DNA of 64,000 nucleotides from Cavia porcellus (GCF_034190915.1 NW_026947506.1:12771501-12835500), one strand, 5' to 3'. Counted from the first letter of the stretch, positions 1 through 13,400 are shown. A program made the numbers and translations. The notes: a model not told the origin generated them from the letters alone.

Positions 1-274
1 GAAAGGGTGTGCAAGTGATTGGCATGATCCATGGTGCCAACAGCAGGATTTACAACTGAGAGGATCTTCACTGAAAGTTGGGAAGTTCTTAGAGTAAACA
101 TGAAGTTAAAGTTGGCTTCTGATTTCTTACTTGCGATGAATAACACCAACTCTGTAAACAATCAGTATTCCACATACCTGCTAACCCATGAATTCTGGGT
201 TCCATACTTGAGATCGAATTTTGATTTTGTCTAATTATGTGCCAGTGTCATGAAGTAGGAATTTGAAACTTTTG

Positions 275-350
275 TTTTTTGTGCCAGGGACTAAACTCAT
301 TAGCTCATGCTTGCCAGGCAGGTGTTTATGCCACTGAGATAAATACCCAA
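275..350 (-). repeat. ID-like tRNA SINE
   Basis: The minus strand shows an A-box-like GTTTATCTCAGTGGCAT and a B-box region. The same SINE is in the two paralogous introns (30405-30482, 43810-43890). Confidence 0.65.
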
Positions 351-504
351 ACATGAATGTATTTTCTATATTATGGAAGGTATCAACATCCTCAGAAAGT
401 GTTGAATGTTTTTGGAATGTTACTATATTGTTTGGATATAATTTTTGAAACAAACAAATGGTGTTTTATGCAGTCAATTTTCAAGTTTCATTTTTTGTGG
501 GGTT

Positions 505-605
505 TTTCAGTCAGTGTCTTTCTATTTCAGACAGCTCTGGAACTGAGGTTGGCCTCAAACTCAAGGCAGTTCTCTTGCATCCGCCTCCCAAGATATATTT
601 CTTAT
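505..605 (-). repeat. B1-like SINE, degenerate
   Basis: It contains GAGGTTGGCCTCAAACTCAAG and CCGCCTCCCAAG, typical of a minus-strand B1. Paralogs at 30625-30735 and 44035-44140. Confidence 0.6.
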
Positions 606-1159
606 TTCTGAGTGAAAGGTGATCACTTTGTGACATTGAGCTATAATTTTCAACTTGTGCCTTGTTTCATAGTTTATACATTGTGTAAACTGTTTTCCAT
701 TATCATTTGAATTATTATTTATGTACCATATTTGATGTTATTTAAGTTTTGTTGTATGAAACTAAATTCAAATTTCAAAATGCTGCTTATGTATATTAAG
801 AATGAAGGACTCAGTGGCCTAAATGATATTTGAATAGATATCATCTGTAGTCTCTCAAAGTGATTCATGAGATATTTGTCTGCCCCTTTGCTGGGTGGAT
901 GCTGGTCCTGCAGGCTCCCACTGTGAGCTCTACTTTAGACATTGTGCACAGGGACTCTTGCAGTGACTAAGCACAAAAATCAGTGCTCCTATTTGGCTGT
1001 TACATTAGCAGTGAGTTTCAATCTAGCATCCAAATTGATTTTTCAAAAAATGTGTGTATACATAAAATTAATCATGAAGACATGGAATTAAGCATTGAAG
1101 AATTCAGTCTCCATTCACCTGTGATGTTTGGTTTTACTTTGTTTAGTTTAGTTTTGTTT

Positions 1160-1300
1160 TATTGAGACAGGCTTTCTCTGTGTATATCAGCTGGATTTGA
1201 ACCCCCTATTCTGCCTTCAGTTTCTTTGACTTCACATCAGCCCTCCTGTCTCAGCCTCTTGAGTGCTGGGATTATAGATATGCACCAACTCTGCTTTTGA
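1160..1300 (-). repeat. B1-like SINE
   Basis: TTGAGACAGGCTTTCTCTGTG at one end and CAGCCTCTTGAGTGCTGGGATTATAG-like block at the other mark a minus 7SL-derived SINE. Paralogs at 31300-31425 and 45540-45690. Confidence 0.75.
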
Positions 1301-2784
1301 TTCAGATTTTTATGAGAGAATTTAAGATATCCCAGGCCATGAGTCTCAACATTCCTTTGAGAAATATATGTATGAATCTTTAGGATTATATTTTTGTCAC
1401 TTGGCCACTGAGCAGTTATCCCCTAGCATCACTTGGAAAGCCCATTTGTTTATGCACTGACTATGCTGAGCATCGTTGTGCCAGTTGTCATTTTAACCAG
1501 TTGATTCTTGTATTGAATACATTACAATAGTCATTTTTATATTTCTTGTTATTTTATAAAACTAACAAGTATGCAATTTTTGATTGTCTTTTTTTTTTAA
1601 ATAATTGCACTGGTAAGGACTTACCTAAAAGCCCTAAGCTAAGTGTGATTCCTTTAGTCCCAGCATCAGTAGTGGATGAGATCAGATGATCATGGCTTTG
1701 AAGCTGACTTTGGGAGGCAATTTTGCTAGATGATTTAGCATAATGTGTGGCAGTTGTTTTTATATCTATAGTTGAAGTTTAAGAAAACAGGTAAGTTTAG
1801 GTCAAGAATATAAATGTAGGATAGGATAGCTGAATCTAACTGCAAATCATGATTTTTTGGCTCAGGAAATGTGTTTTTCATGGTAATTTGTGCAGCAATC
1901 TTAAATATGCCTGTATTAGAGTAAAACATATTGAAACATGAATGAGCCAGGCATTCTAGGTTCTGAATTTAGAGGCATTAACAAAACTTATTTACTCAAT
2001 GCTACTGCTGGTGCTTTTTATAGAAAATAAGACAGGGTAACAAAACAAGAAAAAAAGGATTATATAAGGATTTAATACTTGTGCACAGAAGAAGCCAAAA
2101 AACAAGTCAAATAAAAAAGGATGAAGAAATAATCTACAGGATACAAGAAGATTCCATGTTACTTCCTGACAGCTAACATGTAAATCCAATAGTAATATGA
2201 AATGAGTACACACTTCTCAGAACAGGTACAAATTGTCAAGAAATACCTGAAGAGCTATTGAGCATTTATGCACAATAGAGAAATGGAAATCAGTACACCA
2301 TCTCATTGCAGAGATAAATCACCACAAGATCAAAAGATCATGCATGAGATGGCAGGAGAAAAGGAACTATTTAACTTTGTTGGTGGGAGTGTTAGCTAGT
2401 ACTTCAACCACTACTGAAGTAAGTGTTCAAAATATTCAAAAGATTAAACATAGCAAGTCCACTAAGTGCAGTGCTTCCTTTAGTGGGTCTCATACTCAAA
2501 GATCTAAGGAGTCATTGCGGTGATTCATGCATATTCCTATGTACTGCAGCAATAGTCACTTTTTTGGGGAGAGCAGCAGCAAGCACTGCTCCATCACCAC
2601 CAAATGCCAATGATGAACAACAAATACTCATCAGTTACTCCATTTAGTAAATGATATGATATTTTATTATGAAATGGGCTCTAAGTTAGGTTTTCATAGT
2701 GTGATAAGCATGATAAAAGCATAATAGTCATGCTAATATAAAAAGGCCATCACTATTACACTATTGTGTTCATTAGATTTGAAC

Positions 2785-2935
2785 TGTTTTTCTTTTGGAG
2801 GCAACATCTTGCTATGAAGTTCAGGTTGGCTTTGAGATCACTTTATAACCCAGAGTGGAGTCAAACAGTTCTCCTGCCTCAGCCTCTCAAGTACTGGGCT
2901 TACATACACATGCCATCAGGCCCAGTTTAGATTTG
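2785..2935 (-). repeat. B1-like SINE
   Basis: It contains CCTGCCTCAGCCTCTCAAGT and CTGGGCTTACATACACATG. Paralog at 58585-58725. Confidence 0.65.
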
Positions 2936-3424
2936 GTGTATTAAATGCATATTAACTATTTTTATTTCAACCATTTTGGTTGTTAAAATATTTCCACTTT
3001 TTACCTCCAGCATCTATAACCACTGCCACCTTATTGAGGTGGTAATGTGCCTACCACCAGCCTCATGACATTCTCTCATGGGTTCAGTGCTGTCAGTGTA
3101 CTGCAGTGAGACTTATGTGTACAAATGTATATAACTGTTTGTTTTTCTACTTTCCTTCAAAAGATTTTAAAATTTCCTTATATAATCAGAGGATCAATAG
3201 CCTTGTCTACAGTTTGATGCAAATGCCCACAGTTAAGTAGAATATAGCACACACACACAGGAAAGAGACCACAAAATTCCCATGAGAGTTTTGTCAAGGC
3301 ACATGTGAAGACAGTTTTGTGGAGGCATGTGTTGCTGATTATAACATTTGAATGAGCCTCAGGTTTAATCACTGTTGTTTATGTGAGGTAAACCAGATGA
3401 CTACGTTAAGATATGGAGTTATAT

Positions 3425-3520
3425 AAAGTCCTTTTTTTGTGTAGAGAGGATCAAACTCATGACCTTGAGCTTGCTAACCAGATGCTTATGCCACTGAGAT
3501 CAATCCTCAGCACCCATAAA
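3425..3520 (-). repeat. ID-like tRNA SINE
   Basis: The minus strand shows CTGAGGATTGATCTCAGTGGCATAAG at its start and a T-rich + end. It is absent at the paralogous site near 59230, so it postdates that duplication. Confidence 0.7.
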
Positions 3521-4551
3521 GACTTTTTTTTGGATCTTAAGTATCTAAAGAACTGCTTTGGTGGTGTGGCCCACTTATTAATGTCAACTTGGATCACCCA
3601 GTGAACTGAGGCACCATGGTTTTGGGGATAGAGCCTGAAGGATTGTTGCAAACATCATCAAAGGAGAAATGGAGGGGAAAGTGCTGGGCTGTTGATTCTA
3701 ATGGAGACGCTTGTATCAAAGTTTTCCAAATATGAACACCGACACATCATCATTGTCAGAGGAGGAGGAGCTCAGGACCTGATTATTACTGTGCATGACT
3801 ACTGTTTTCTTTTGCAGATCTCTGGCCCTTATTTTGAGCTTTATGTCTTGGCTCCAGTACTGATCACTCAGCCTGATGGCACACATGCTGTGCCCAAGTG
3901 CACAGACTTTGTAGCTTCCAACACTGAACTTTGACTCTTTCTAGTACACAACACTGATAGAGACTTGCATGAGACATTGGCAGTGCCTCTAGGTCTCCAG
4001 GTAAACTTGTGGTGGTCCTTGACATGGGCTCTAGGTTTTCCACAGAACTTGAGAAGTATATTGTCATAGGATTCAGATTATCTGCTGGATTCTTTAGGTA
4101 TCTAGTATGTGGACAGATCTACACCTCTCTAAATCTGACTTTTTGGGAGTGAATATTTTGAAATAAGCTTATCAATTATAAGTTCCATATTAAATTTCTT
4201 TCCTTGAAACCCTGACTACAACAGATAGGAAAGAGTAAGAGGTGATATTTTTCAGACATGACAAAGTTCTTTAGTTAGCTAATGTTCCATGCCACTTTTC
4301 TTGTGTGGAGAAGCCCAGCTCTATTAATAGCTTGGTTTTGAAGACTGTTAATAGATTCTCTACGGATATTAAGCCATTACATTCCGTGTTGCATGATCAA
4401 GAAGCACATGGGTTAGGAACCTGCATGGTGCTTCTTGTCACCTGAACCTAGCCTTTGTAGCCTATGCTGTCTGGCCTCTGTGTACCTGAATTGCCAATAA
4501 AGGATGCACTCACAGATGCAGTCATTTTATATTCACTAATAATTTGCAAGT

Positions 4552-7500
4552 ATATTGACATGTTATTTCTTGTTGCTGAATCTTACCTTTCATGACAAAG
4601 AACATCTAAAGAAATTTATGACCACCAAGCCATCCCTTCAAAGAATACTGAAAGACAGTTTAGATACTCAGAGAGTAAAACTACTAAGCAAGACAGACAA
4701 TCAAGCACAGTAAACCAATATATAACAGTTATAAACATTAATGTGAATGGGCTCAATTCACCAATTAAAAGAAACTGACTGGTAGAACGGAACAAGAAAC
4801 AATTGCCAATCACATGCTGTCTACAAGAAACCCATCTAACCAAAAATTAAACTCACCAATTGAAATTCAAAGGTGAAAAACAATACAAAATGCAACAGGA
4901 AGTGAAAAAAAACAAGGGTAGCTATTTTGTTTGCAGACAGTGTGAACTTCAAATTAGGAATGATTCTAAGACATAAAGAAGGTCACTACATACAGGTTAG
5001 GGGAAAGCTTCAAGAGGAAGAGATAACTCTCTTAAATACATAGGCACCAAATTCCAGAACACAAAGTTATCCAAATCAAGTATATATAAATGTGAAAAAT
5101 CAAATAAGCAATAACACAATTCTATCAGGAGAACTTAACACACCAGAGACAGAACTTAACACACCCAGAGACAGATCAACCAGACAAAAATCAGCAAAGA
5201 AATAACAGAACTGAATCACACCTGTAAACTAATGGACCTGATGGGCATACACAGAGTATTCCACATGACAACATCAGAATGTATATTCTCTCAGCATTAC
5301 ATGGGATATTCGCTAAAATAGACCATATACTAGCCCACAGAACATTTTTAAATAAATGCAAAAGAGTTGAAATTATCTCATGCATGTTATAAGATCATAG
5401 TTCCATAAATCTAGTAACTAATGATAAAAGAAACTGCAAAAATCACACAAACACATAGAAATTGAATAATAAACTCATGAGCAATCCGTGGGTCACAGGG
5501 GAAATTATAGAACAAATTAGACAATACCTAAAAGTAAACAAAAGAACAGATACAATTTACTGGAATGTATGGGAGGCAATAAAGCAGTCCTCAGAGGAAA
5601 ATTTATTGCACTGACTTCCCACATCAGGAAAACAGAATGAATAAAAATAAACAATCTGATGCTACACCTCAAATATCTAGAAAGACAAGAGCAAGTGAAG
5701 CCCAAAGCCAAAAGAAGGGAGGAAATTATAAAAATCAGAGCAGAAATTAGTGAAATAGAGACTAATAACACAATCCAAAAAATCAATGAATGAAAGAGTT
5801 GGTTCTGTGAAAGAATAAATAAAATTCATAAACACCTAAGCTACCCTATTTAAAAAAAGGGAAGAAGAAGCTTAAATTCCTGAAATAAGGAATGCAAATT
5901 ACAAAATCATAACAGACTCGGGAAATAAAGATCATCAACACCTATTTTAAAATTCTCTACTTTCACTGGTTTAATAATCCGGAAGAAATGGACAGATTCC
6001 TAGAAACATATGAAGTATGAAAGCTCGATCAAAAAGCTGTAAAACTACTGCATAACTCAATCTCTATTAATGAAATTGAAAATATAATAATTCTCCTTAC
6101 GTACAAAGAAGAGCCCAGTCACAGATGGATTCACTGTGGAATTCTACAAGAAATACAAAGAACTTAATGCCATCACTCCTCACACACTTCAATTAAATCA
6201 AAAGAAAAACAATTCTTCCTTAATCATTCCTGGGAGCAAATATTATTCTAGTTGCAAAACCTGAGAAAGACCCAACTAAAAAACAGAACTACAGGCCAGT
6301 CTCCCTAATGAACAGAGATGCAAAAATCCTCAGTAATATATTGGCAAAGAGGATGCAGCAAATCATCAAGATGATACACCACAACCAAGTGCGATTCATC
6401 CCAGGCATGCAGGGATGTTTCACCATATGAAAATCAATCAATGTGATCCACCATATCAATAAAACCAAAGGTAAGAATCACATGAGCATTTCTATAGATG
6501 CAGAAAAAGCTTTTCATAAGGTGCAACTTCCATTCATGAAAAGAACCTTACAGAAAATTGGAATAGATGACCTTTACCTCAATATGATAAAGGTCATCTT
6601 TGACCAACCATCAGCCAGCATCATATTAAATGGCCAAAAGCTGAAGGCATTTACCTTAAAATAAGGCACAAGGCAAGGAAGTCCTTCATCACTGTTCCTA
6701 TTCAAAATAGTACTGGAAATACTAGCCAGAGCAATTAGATAATAGACAGAAATTAAAGGGGTAAAGATAGGAAAAGAGGAAGTTAAATTATTATTATTTG
6801 CAGATGACATGATACTCTACATAGAAGACCCTCAAAATTCCATTGGAAGTCTCCTAGATACAATAAATTCAGCAAAGTAGCTGAATACAAAGTCAATACT
6901 CAAAAATTAATAGCATTCCTATACAGTAAAAACAAAATCATTGAGAGAGAAATATGAAAAGCCACACACTTCACATTATCACCTAAAAAATACTTTGGAA
7001 TTGATCTCACAAAAGTAATAAAAAAAAGTCTATATAAAGAAAATTATAATATCCTGAAAAAGAAATCCAAGAGAATCTCATAAAATGGAACGATATTGCT
7101 TGTTCATGCATAGGACAACTAAATATTGTGAAAATGGCCTTTCTCTCAAAACTTTTACACAAATTCACAGCAATTCCAATGAATATGACATCAACATACC
7201 TCATAGATCTATAGAAATCACTCCTAAAATTAATCTGGAACCAGAAGAGACCTAGAATAGCAAGGCAATCCTAAGCAGCAAAGGAAAGGCAGGAGGCATC
7301 ACAATCCCTGAGTCGAACTTATACTACTAAGCAATTATAATAAAATCAACATGATATTGGAATAAAAACAGATCTGAAGATCAATGGAATAAATTAGAAT
7401 ATACAACCACAACTACAAACAAACTCAACCATCTTATCTTTGATAAAGGGTCCAAACATGTTCACTGGAAGAACCACAGTCTTTTCAATGAATTGTGCTT

Positions 7501-9033
7501 GAAAAACTGGCTCACCATAGGCTGAAAATTAAACTAGACCCATGCCTGTCACCACGTAGGTGTTGTTCAAAGATATGAATATTATAACAGAAACACTAAA
7601 TCTATTGGAAAATAAATAGGGATCAAATCTTGAAGATTTAGGAGTAGGTAGAGAATTCATGAACAGGAATCAAACCACACCAGAAATACTTCCCAGAATC
7701 AATAACTGGGATCACATCTTATCAAAAAGTTTCTGCATGTCAAAAGAAATCTCCAGCATAGTAAAAAAAAAAACCCATAAGTTGGGAAAAAAATCTTAGT
7801 GAACCGTTCCTCAGACAAAGGATTTCTATCTAAAATATATAGAGAATTAAAGAAAAATCAGACCCCCAAAATTCAAAGATCCAAACCAAAAATAGCATTT
7901 GAGATGAATACAGAGTTCTCAGATGAAGAAATACAAATGACAAATAAATACATGAAAAAAAAAAATGTTCATCATCATTACTCATTAGAGAAATGCAAAT
8001 TAAAACTACACTGAGATTCCATCTCACTCCAGAAAGAATGGCCAGGATCAAGAAAACTACCAACAACCAATGCTTGAGAGGCTGTGGGGAAAATGCACTG
8101 TTCATGGGAGTTTAGACTGGTGAAATCATTATGGAGGTCAGTATTGAGATTTCTCAAAAAGCTGGGATGTGAAGTCCCACTTGATCCACCTATTCCACTT
8201 CTAGGCATATACCCAGAAGAACTGAAAGCATCATACATCAGTGATATATGTACACCCATTTTTATAGCAGCACAATTTGTAATAACCAGATCTTGGAAAC
8301 AGCCTAAGTGTCCGTAATGTGAGGAATGGATAAATCTGTGGTATTTATTCAATGGAGCACTATTCAGCTATAAAGAATGATCACATTGAGATATTTATAA
8401 ATAAATGGATTCAATTTGAGACTTTACTCATACATGAAATAAATCAAACTCACATGTATTAATACTGTATACTCTCCCTAATGTAAGAACTACTAAGAGT
8501 ACATAAGAGTGTATGGTAATCATGATTCCCCATTATATTTCTTTGGACACTCACATTGTTCCCATTCATTAGTTGGAATGGTTTTATCGTGGATTGTTTG
8601 ATTTTTTTATCTGTGATTGTATGAACAGCTATTTTTAAGAAAACAAGACGTTATAATAGCCACTGGTAATTTAATATCATCTTGCTTTGAAGTGCTACCA
8701 TGCTTTTGTTCTTCTGTTTCCATTGGTTACTTCATGTTTTATCTTACTGGATTTTATTAATAAACAAATCTTTTTGTGATAGAATAAACAAATCTTTTAT
8801 GAATAATGAGATAGTATGGTAACAATTTTCCATTTTCAGTTATTTGGTTTTGAATGTCCTGTAATAATTTCATTCTCTATAATGGTTTTATACTATTTTG
8901 TTATGTTTGTACTATTTTACATGAAGGTATACTCAACTATTTCAAGGAAAGAGAAATTATGGTAGCTACTGATATATTGGGTTATCTTGTGGTGAAATAC
9001 TGTGTTGCTTAAATTGTTCTGTTCTGAAAAAAT
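4552..9033 (+). mobile_element. Degenerate L1 LINE (end of ORF1, ORF2, 3' UTR)
   Basis: It begins in the ORF1 C-terminus (TTKPSLQRILKD at about 4620). The ORF2 endonuclease follows (NGLNSPIK and QETHL readable at 4740-4840), then reverse transcriptase with the FADD catalytic box at 6797-6808, the C-terminal part and an L1 3' UTR to about 9025 ending in a short A run. Many stops and frameshifts make it inactive. The flanks AATTTGCAAGT (left) and AATTTGAAAGT (right) look like a target duplication with one mismatch, and the paralogous site at about 60245 has a single AATTTGCAAGT. Confidence 0.9.
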
Positions 9034-9810
9034 ATAATTTGAAAGTCTCCCATATCTTTTACTGATTTTGCTGATGTGGAAAAAAATGTAAGATGCACAA
9101 TCTGAGTTCACAATAATCAATTATTAGAGCAGCATAAATGTATCAGAACTCATGGAAATTCAAATATAGGCTCCCCTTATACCATCTAGAATTTGCCTTG
9201 AACCTAAGTGGTTCTGCAACATTTTACTAGACTTCTACAAGCACAAGAGGGATAAGTTTCTCAGAGACTCCCTTCTCCTTTTTAGTTTACATTACAAAGT
9301 GTGTAACAATGCCATGTCTCTATGGTCAGCACACCTTCATGTCTTTGCTTCAAACTACTGTTCATGCCATCAATGCTATTTTTACATTGTCTGGGTAACC
9401 TAATTGTGTTATTGAAACAACTCTAGGTAAAATGCAATTTTACTCTTCAGTTGAGCTAGAGAGTTTCACACTGCCTTTTCTCATTTTCTTACAGCATCTT
9501 CCAATTTTAATTTTTCCTTATTATCACTACTGTGAGGTTCATACTCACTTGGTCTAAAAATATTATGCATGCTGAGAAACAGTATTGATCAAAATCAAAG
9601 TGTTACTCTGTCCTCAGCATCTCATGGCTCAGACTGACAAATTCTCTTCTGTTGAGCATGGTGACTAAGCATAAATGAGATGAGATAGGGCAAATGTCTA
9701 TCAGTATTAAGTAAAATTGAAAGGCTATGTGTGGGAACGAGAGAAAGTGCCAGTGTTTGAATGAGACCTGAGTGATGTGCACTTGTGATTGATGTCATTA
9801 TATGGAAAAA

Positions 9811-10269
9811 TGTTGGAGCCATTGAAGCTGAATACACATGCAAGCCTGTGGCATGGCCTGGGCATGATTGAACTGTGAATAAGTAGACCTCAAAGGGGGC
9901 AAGATAGGGCAAGATAGTTTTCCTAAATTAGAATCATTTGTTGCTTTGAAGGATTCTCAAATGCCTCCCAAGACTGTACTCTGGTTTCCGCCATTGTCCA
10001 CTAAACTCCTTTCTGGTTCAGATTAAATACTTACTACCCAGCATCATTCAGCCAGGTGGCTAGCAGAGTTATGAGCTCTGCCAAGAATTTTAATTCTCCT
10101 GCAACCCTAAAGATTGTGTCACTTGTTTCATTGTTTTGGGCCTTTGCCATGCACCTGTTTCATTGTTTTGGGCCTTTGCCATGCACCTTGGGCCTTTGCC
10201 ATGCACCTGTTTTGGGCCTTTGCCATGTACCTGTTTGAGGGGCTGGGGATCCAGGAATGGAACCCAAAA
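9811..10269 (+). repeat. 5' LTR of the class II ERV
   Basis: It starts TGTTGGAGCC and ends near CCCAAAA. It is about 74 bp longer than the 3' LTR, largely because the motif TGGGCCTTTGCCATGCACCT is repeated about four times at 10125-10240. A paralogous LTR is at 61005-61411. Confidence 0.8.
10125..10240 (+). repeat. Short tandem repeat inside the 5' LTR
   Basis: There are about four imperfect copies of a 20-33 bp unit containing GGGCCTTTGCCATGCACCT. The paralogous LTR at 61340-61380 has one copy, so the expansion is specific to this copy. Confidence 0.85.
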
Positions 10270-10639
10270 TCTTGGTGACTGAGCAGGGACTCTACAGTGG
10301 AGATGTCTGATGTAGAGTGTAACTTACTTTTGTTGAGTTCCTGGGGTGGAATACAGCCCCCAAAGCAAGTCTATTTCACTTTCTTTGGAAAATCCTTTCA
10401 TTTTCTTTGTAAAAAAAAAAACCCTTTACCCATTAAATCATGGATAATTTTGTGTCTAAGGGCAACAGAAACATAATGCAGAACTGCATTTCCTTAGGAA
10501 GGTGGACCATGTTACTTCCAAGGATAGTTTGGAGTACCTCTTGTGGGCAATTCATGATCATTCTCCTTGTTATTTGGAGGTTGGTGTGATCACTGTGGAA
10601 GATTGGGAAAAACCTACATAAACTGCTGCATTGAGGAGC

Positions 10640-11460
10640 CTTGAGCTCAGAAGTCTATCTTGCACACTTGGTATCTTTGCTGGGATGCTGTGACATTTGA
10701 CAGGCATGTGGAACAATGCATGGTTGGCTTCCCAGTTTTCCTGGATGCCTCACTTCTACTGTTTCTCCACCTCCTCCTGCTGCTGCCTCCAAAAGATGCA
10801 AACCCTGTAAAACCTAAGGACAACTCTTCACCTGTTCGACCTCCCATGCAAAAGATGGCCCAAGAAGGTAGACCACATGGCAAATTAATTGCTTAACCTA
10901 TTTTGTATCAACAGGAAAAGAACCCACTTTAAATGTTTGCACTACTAAAAGGGGCAGGGGGTAATCTCGGTGGCCTACATGGCTGCATGACACTCACAAG
11001 TTTAGGAGTTGAATCCTATGTTCCAAAAATAAAAACAAGAAAGATAAAGAGTTTAAAATGGCTGTCAAGGAATATGGATTTAAAAGTACTTTTGTAGTTG
11101 GCATTATTGAGGGTATCGTTCATGGTTGTGAAATGACCCCTTTGGACTGGAAAGTCTCAGTGAGTACTATTTTCACTCCAGCCCAGTATCCGTTTGATGA
11201 CTTAAGAACATACTGGGTGCTGAGGACATGCAAGCTATAAATAATATTGATTGCTATATTCCTATAGGAGCTGCTGAATTATAAGTGGAGAGAGATTTTT
11301 CAGATACTTGCCAATAAGTTCATTGCTACCCTCAGACTATTATACTCAAACTGCTTTACAAGCTTGAAAAAGAACCCCTGAAGCAGTGGACACACAAGGT
11401 TCCTTTAGTACTATTAAACAGGAGGACACTGAACCTTGCCTTGCATTTATAGAAGATTAA
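10640..11460 (+). pseudogene. ERV class II gag remnant
   Basis: The segment at 10740-10860 encodes a proline-rich stretch, and 11058-11200 encodes a capsid-like sequence (VKEYGFKSTF, then DWKVSV). The better preserved paralog is 62160-62340. Stops and an ID-like SINE at about 10935-11050 interrupt it. The capsid assignment rests on the spacing of the Tyr-Gly and Asp-Trp-Lys motifs. Confidence 0.65.
10935..11050 (+). repeat. ID-like tRNA SINE, degenerate
   Basis: It lies in ERV gag and has a paralog at 62078-62175. B-box-like GAGTTGAATCC and an A-rich tail are present. Confidence 0.5.
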
Positions 11461-11739
11461 ATAAAGCTATTCAATACCAGGTGGACAATAAGGCAGTAGC
11501 CTCTATCTTGTTAAAGCAATTAACATACAAAAATGCAAACCAAGGCTAAAAAAAGGTTTTAAAAGATGTTACTATGATATCTGACACTGGCTTGGAATCC
11601 CCTGGTATGTTTTAGAAGGTTCTTACTACTTTTAAGATCCTTTACCTCCTGGGACAGCTGACCAGTTCTTTCCTGTTCACCTGCGTCATAAAAGAGGCAC
11701 TTTTGCTATCCTTGGCATCTTTGATGCTGGTAATACAGG

Positions 11740-12168
11740 CATATTGTTGCTTCAATTTTGATTTCTCTTACCCATTCACCTAATTTTTTTGAATCTGTAG
11801 CCCAACTAATTGTCTTGCCTTGTCTCCTCTAAAACTTGTGATGTTATTAATGGAAAGCAAGCATTTGGCTCTACTGTGGTGGCTATTCCCCTGGGAGATG
11901 AATGCTGAAACCTCTCTTTAACTATTGACAACCTTTCCTATTCAGGTTTGCTACACACTGGAGATGATAGTTTTGTTTTAATCCACTCACCTGGCAATAC
12001 TTTATTTCCCATTGTCAATGCTATTCCCTCTCATCTCTTGAGATGTACTGGAACACCTATAGTCCTTGGAATTGATTTAATCAATATTGTCTTACCATTT
12101 ACCAAGGCTAACTATTCCTTTTTGCTGTCCTCTGCTGTTCTCTCTGCAAACTCAGGCCTGGGAATTTA
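11740..12168 (+). pseudogene. ERV class II dUTPase-protease remnant
   Basis: The end of a dUTPase domain (AQLIVLP, then a GFG motif) is followed by an aspartic protease whose catalytic triplet reads His-Thr-Gly instead of Asp-Thr-Gly (GLLHTGDDS), so it is inactive. The paralog at 62900-63316 shows the same His. An ID-like SINE cuts it off at 12155. Confidence 0.75.
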
Positions 12169-12235
12169 GCTCAGTGGCATGCGTGCCTGCCTTACAAGTG
12201 TACAGTCATGATTTTGATGCCTGGGACCAAAAAAA
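12155..12235 (+). repeat. ID-like tRNA SINE in the ERV
   Basis: CTGGGAATTTAGCTCAGTGG is followed by the box-B region and an A run. The same SINE begins at 63300 in the other copy. It sits where the reverse transcriptase should be. Confidence 0.8.
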
Positions 12236-12359
12236 AAGTCTCTGCAAGTGGCTTTGGCTGTCTATGTTGATTCCATTTCTTTTGATATGCCCCATGATCA
12301 TTGTTTGTCTCTATTTACCCTACTTCCCTTTTTTCTTCAAACTTATTTGGTTAGTACCC

Positions 12360-13400
12360 CCTTTAAATAGTGCCCTCACTGTCTTCACTGATGGAAACCC
12401 CCCATCATGAAGCTGTAACATATGTTTTTATAATACTTGGAAACACATGTATTCAGTGCTACAAACCTCTTGTCAATGCAATGAGCTCTCTGTGTTATCC
12501 TTGCTTTGCCAACTTTTTCATCCCAAGTCCTTAACTTAGTTACTGCCTCTTTATATGTACATAATGCTATCCCACACTTATCTTCTCTTGTTATCTCTCC
12601 TGTAGCCATAGACTCACTTAATGTCTCTTTTTACATCTACAGTCTCCTCTTTGCCTTCACCATGCCCCTCTTGTTCTTTTACATATAGGTAGTGATTAAG
12701 CCCTGCCTCTTGTTTGATATGATAATGCTATTACTGATCAAGCATGGAATATTCTGTTCCTTCTTTTTTTGGACAGGGTCTTTTGGACAAAGTGTCTCTA
12801 TATGCAGTTCAGGCTGCTCTTGAGATTAATTTGTAGTCTACCATCATTTGATAACACTAAAGAAATCCCCACCTTTTTCCACCAGTCAGAATGTTCCTTG
12901 CACAAATTGTTTCACATTCCACCTTCTGTGGCTAGAGTTTTAATTTCCACAGGTTTCCATTGTGCTGCTATGCCTCAACCTTTCCCCTGTGATGCTGTCA
13001 ACTCTCATGGCCTCTTCTCCAATGAATCTTGGTAAACATGCCACACACTGTTCCTTGATTTATTTTTCATTTCTTCATATTTCTGCTGATACATTTTCTA
13101 CTTTTATTTGTGCTTCCCACAGCCTGGTGAATCTGCCTGACATGTAATTCAACATCTCCTGGCTTCATTTGAAGTCATGGGTGTATCTTCTTTCCTTAAA
13201 ACTGTCAATGGTCCAGACTATATCTCACAGGCTTTTGCTTCCTTTTGTTCCACATGGAACTTTTGTCATGTAACTTGTATCCCCTATAATGCCACTGGCC
13301 AAGCAATCATTGAGCAAGCTCATTATACCCTCAAATCTCTTCTCTTGAAACAAAGGAGAATAATGCACTTCCTGCACAGGTTCTTACTATTCTGTCCATA
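12360..13400 (+). pseudogene. ERV class II RNase H and integrase remnant
   Basis: RNase H begins at TVFTDG (about 12381) and continues through a NLVTASLYV motif (Asp replaced by Ala). The integrase core ends with NGP and IPYNATGQAIIEQAH at 13200-13330. One catalytic Asp reads Val (KTVNGP). Several stops and frame changes are present. The sequence is absent from the paralogous copy, where an L1 tail replaces it. Confidence 0.8.

Larger units (their letters stand above)
1..1384 (+). repeat. Intron-1 segment of decayed KRAB-ZNF unit A
   Basis: It is paralogous along its length to about 30143-31425 and 43545-45779. Shared marks include a minus ID-like SINE, two minus B1-like SINEs in the same places, and the block just before the KRAB exon ending CTTTAGGA. 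In the third copy that block is followed by the KRAB exon; here the exon is missing. The promoter of this unit would lie left of the window. Confidence 0.85.

Noticed and set aside
31..234. Small open frame at 31-234, with counterparts at 30155-30370 and 43576-43776
   Set aside because: All three stay open without indels, but most differences change the amino acid and only one copy has the upstream ATG. It lies in intron 1. This looks like recent duplication, not selection.
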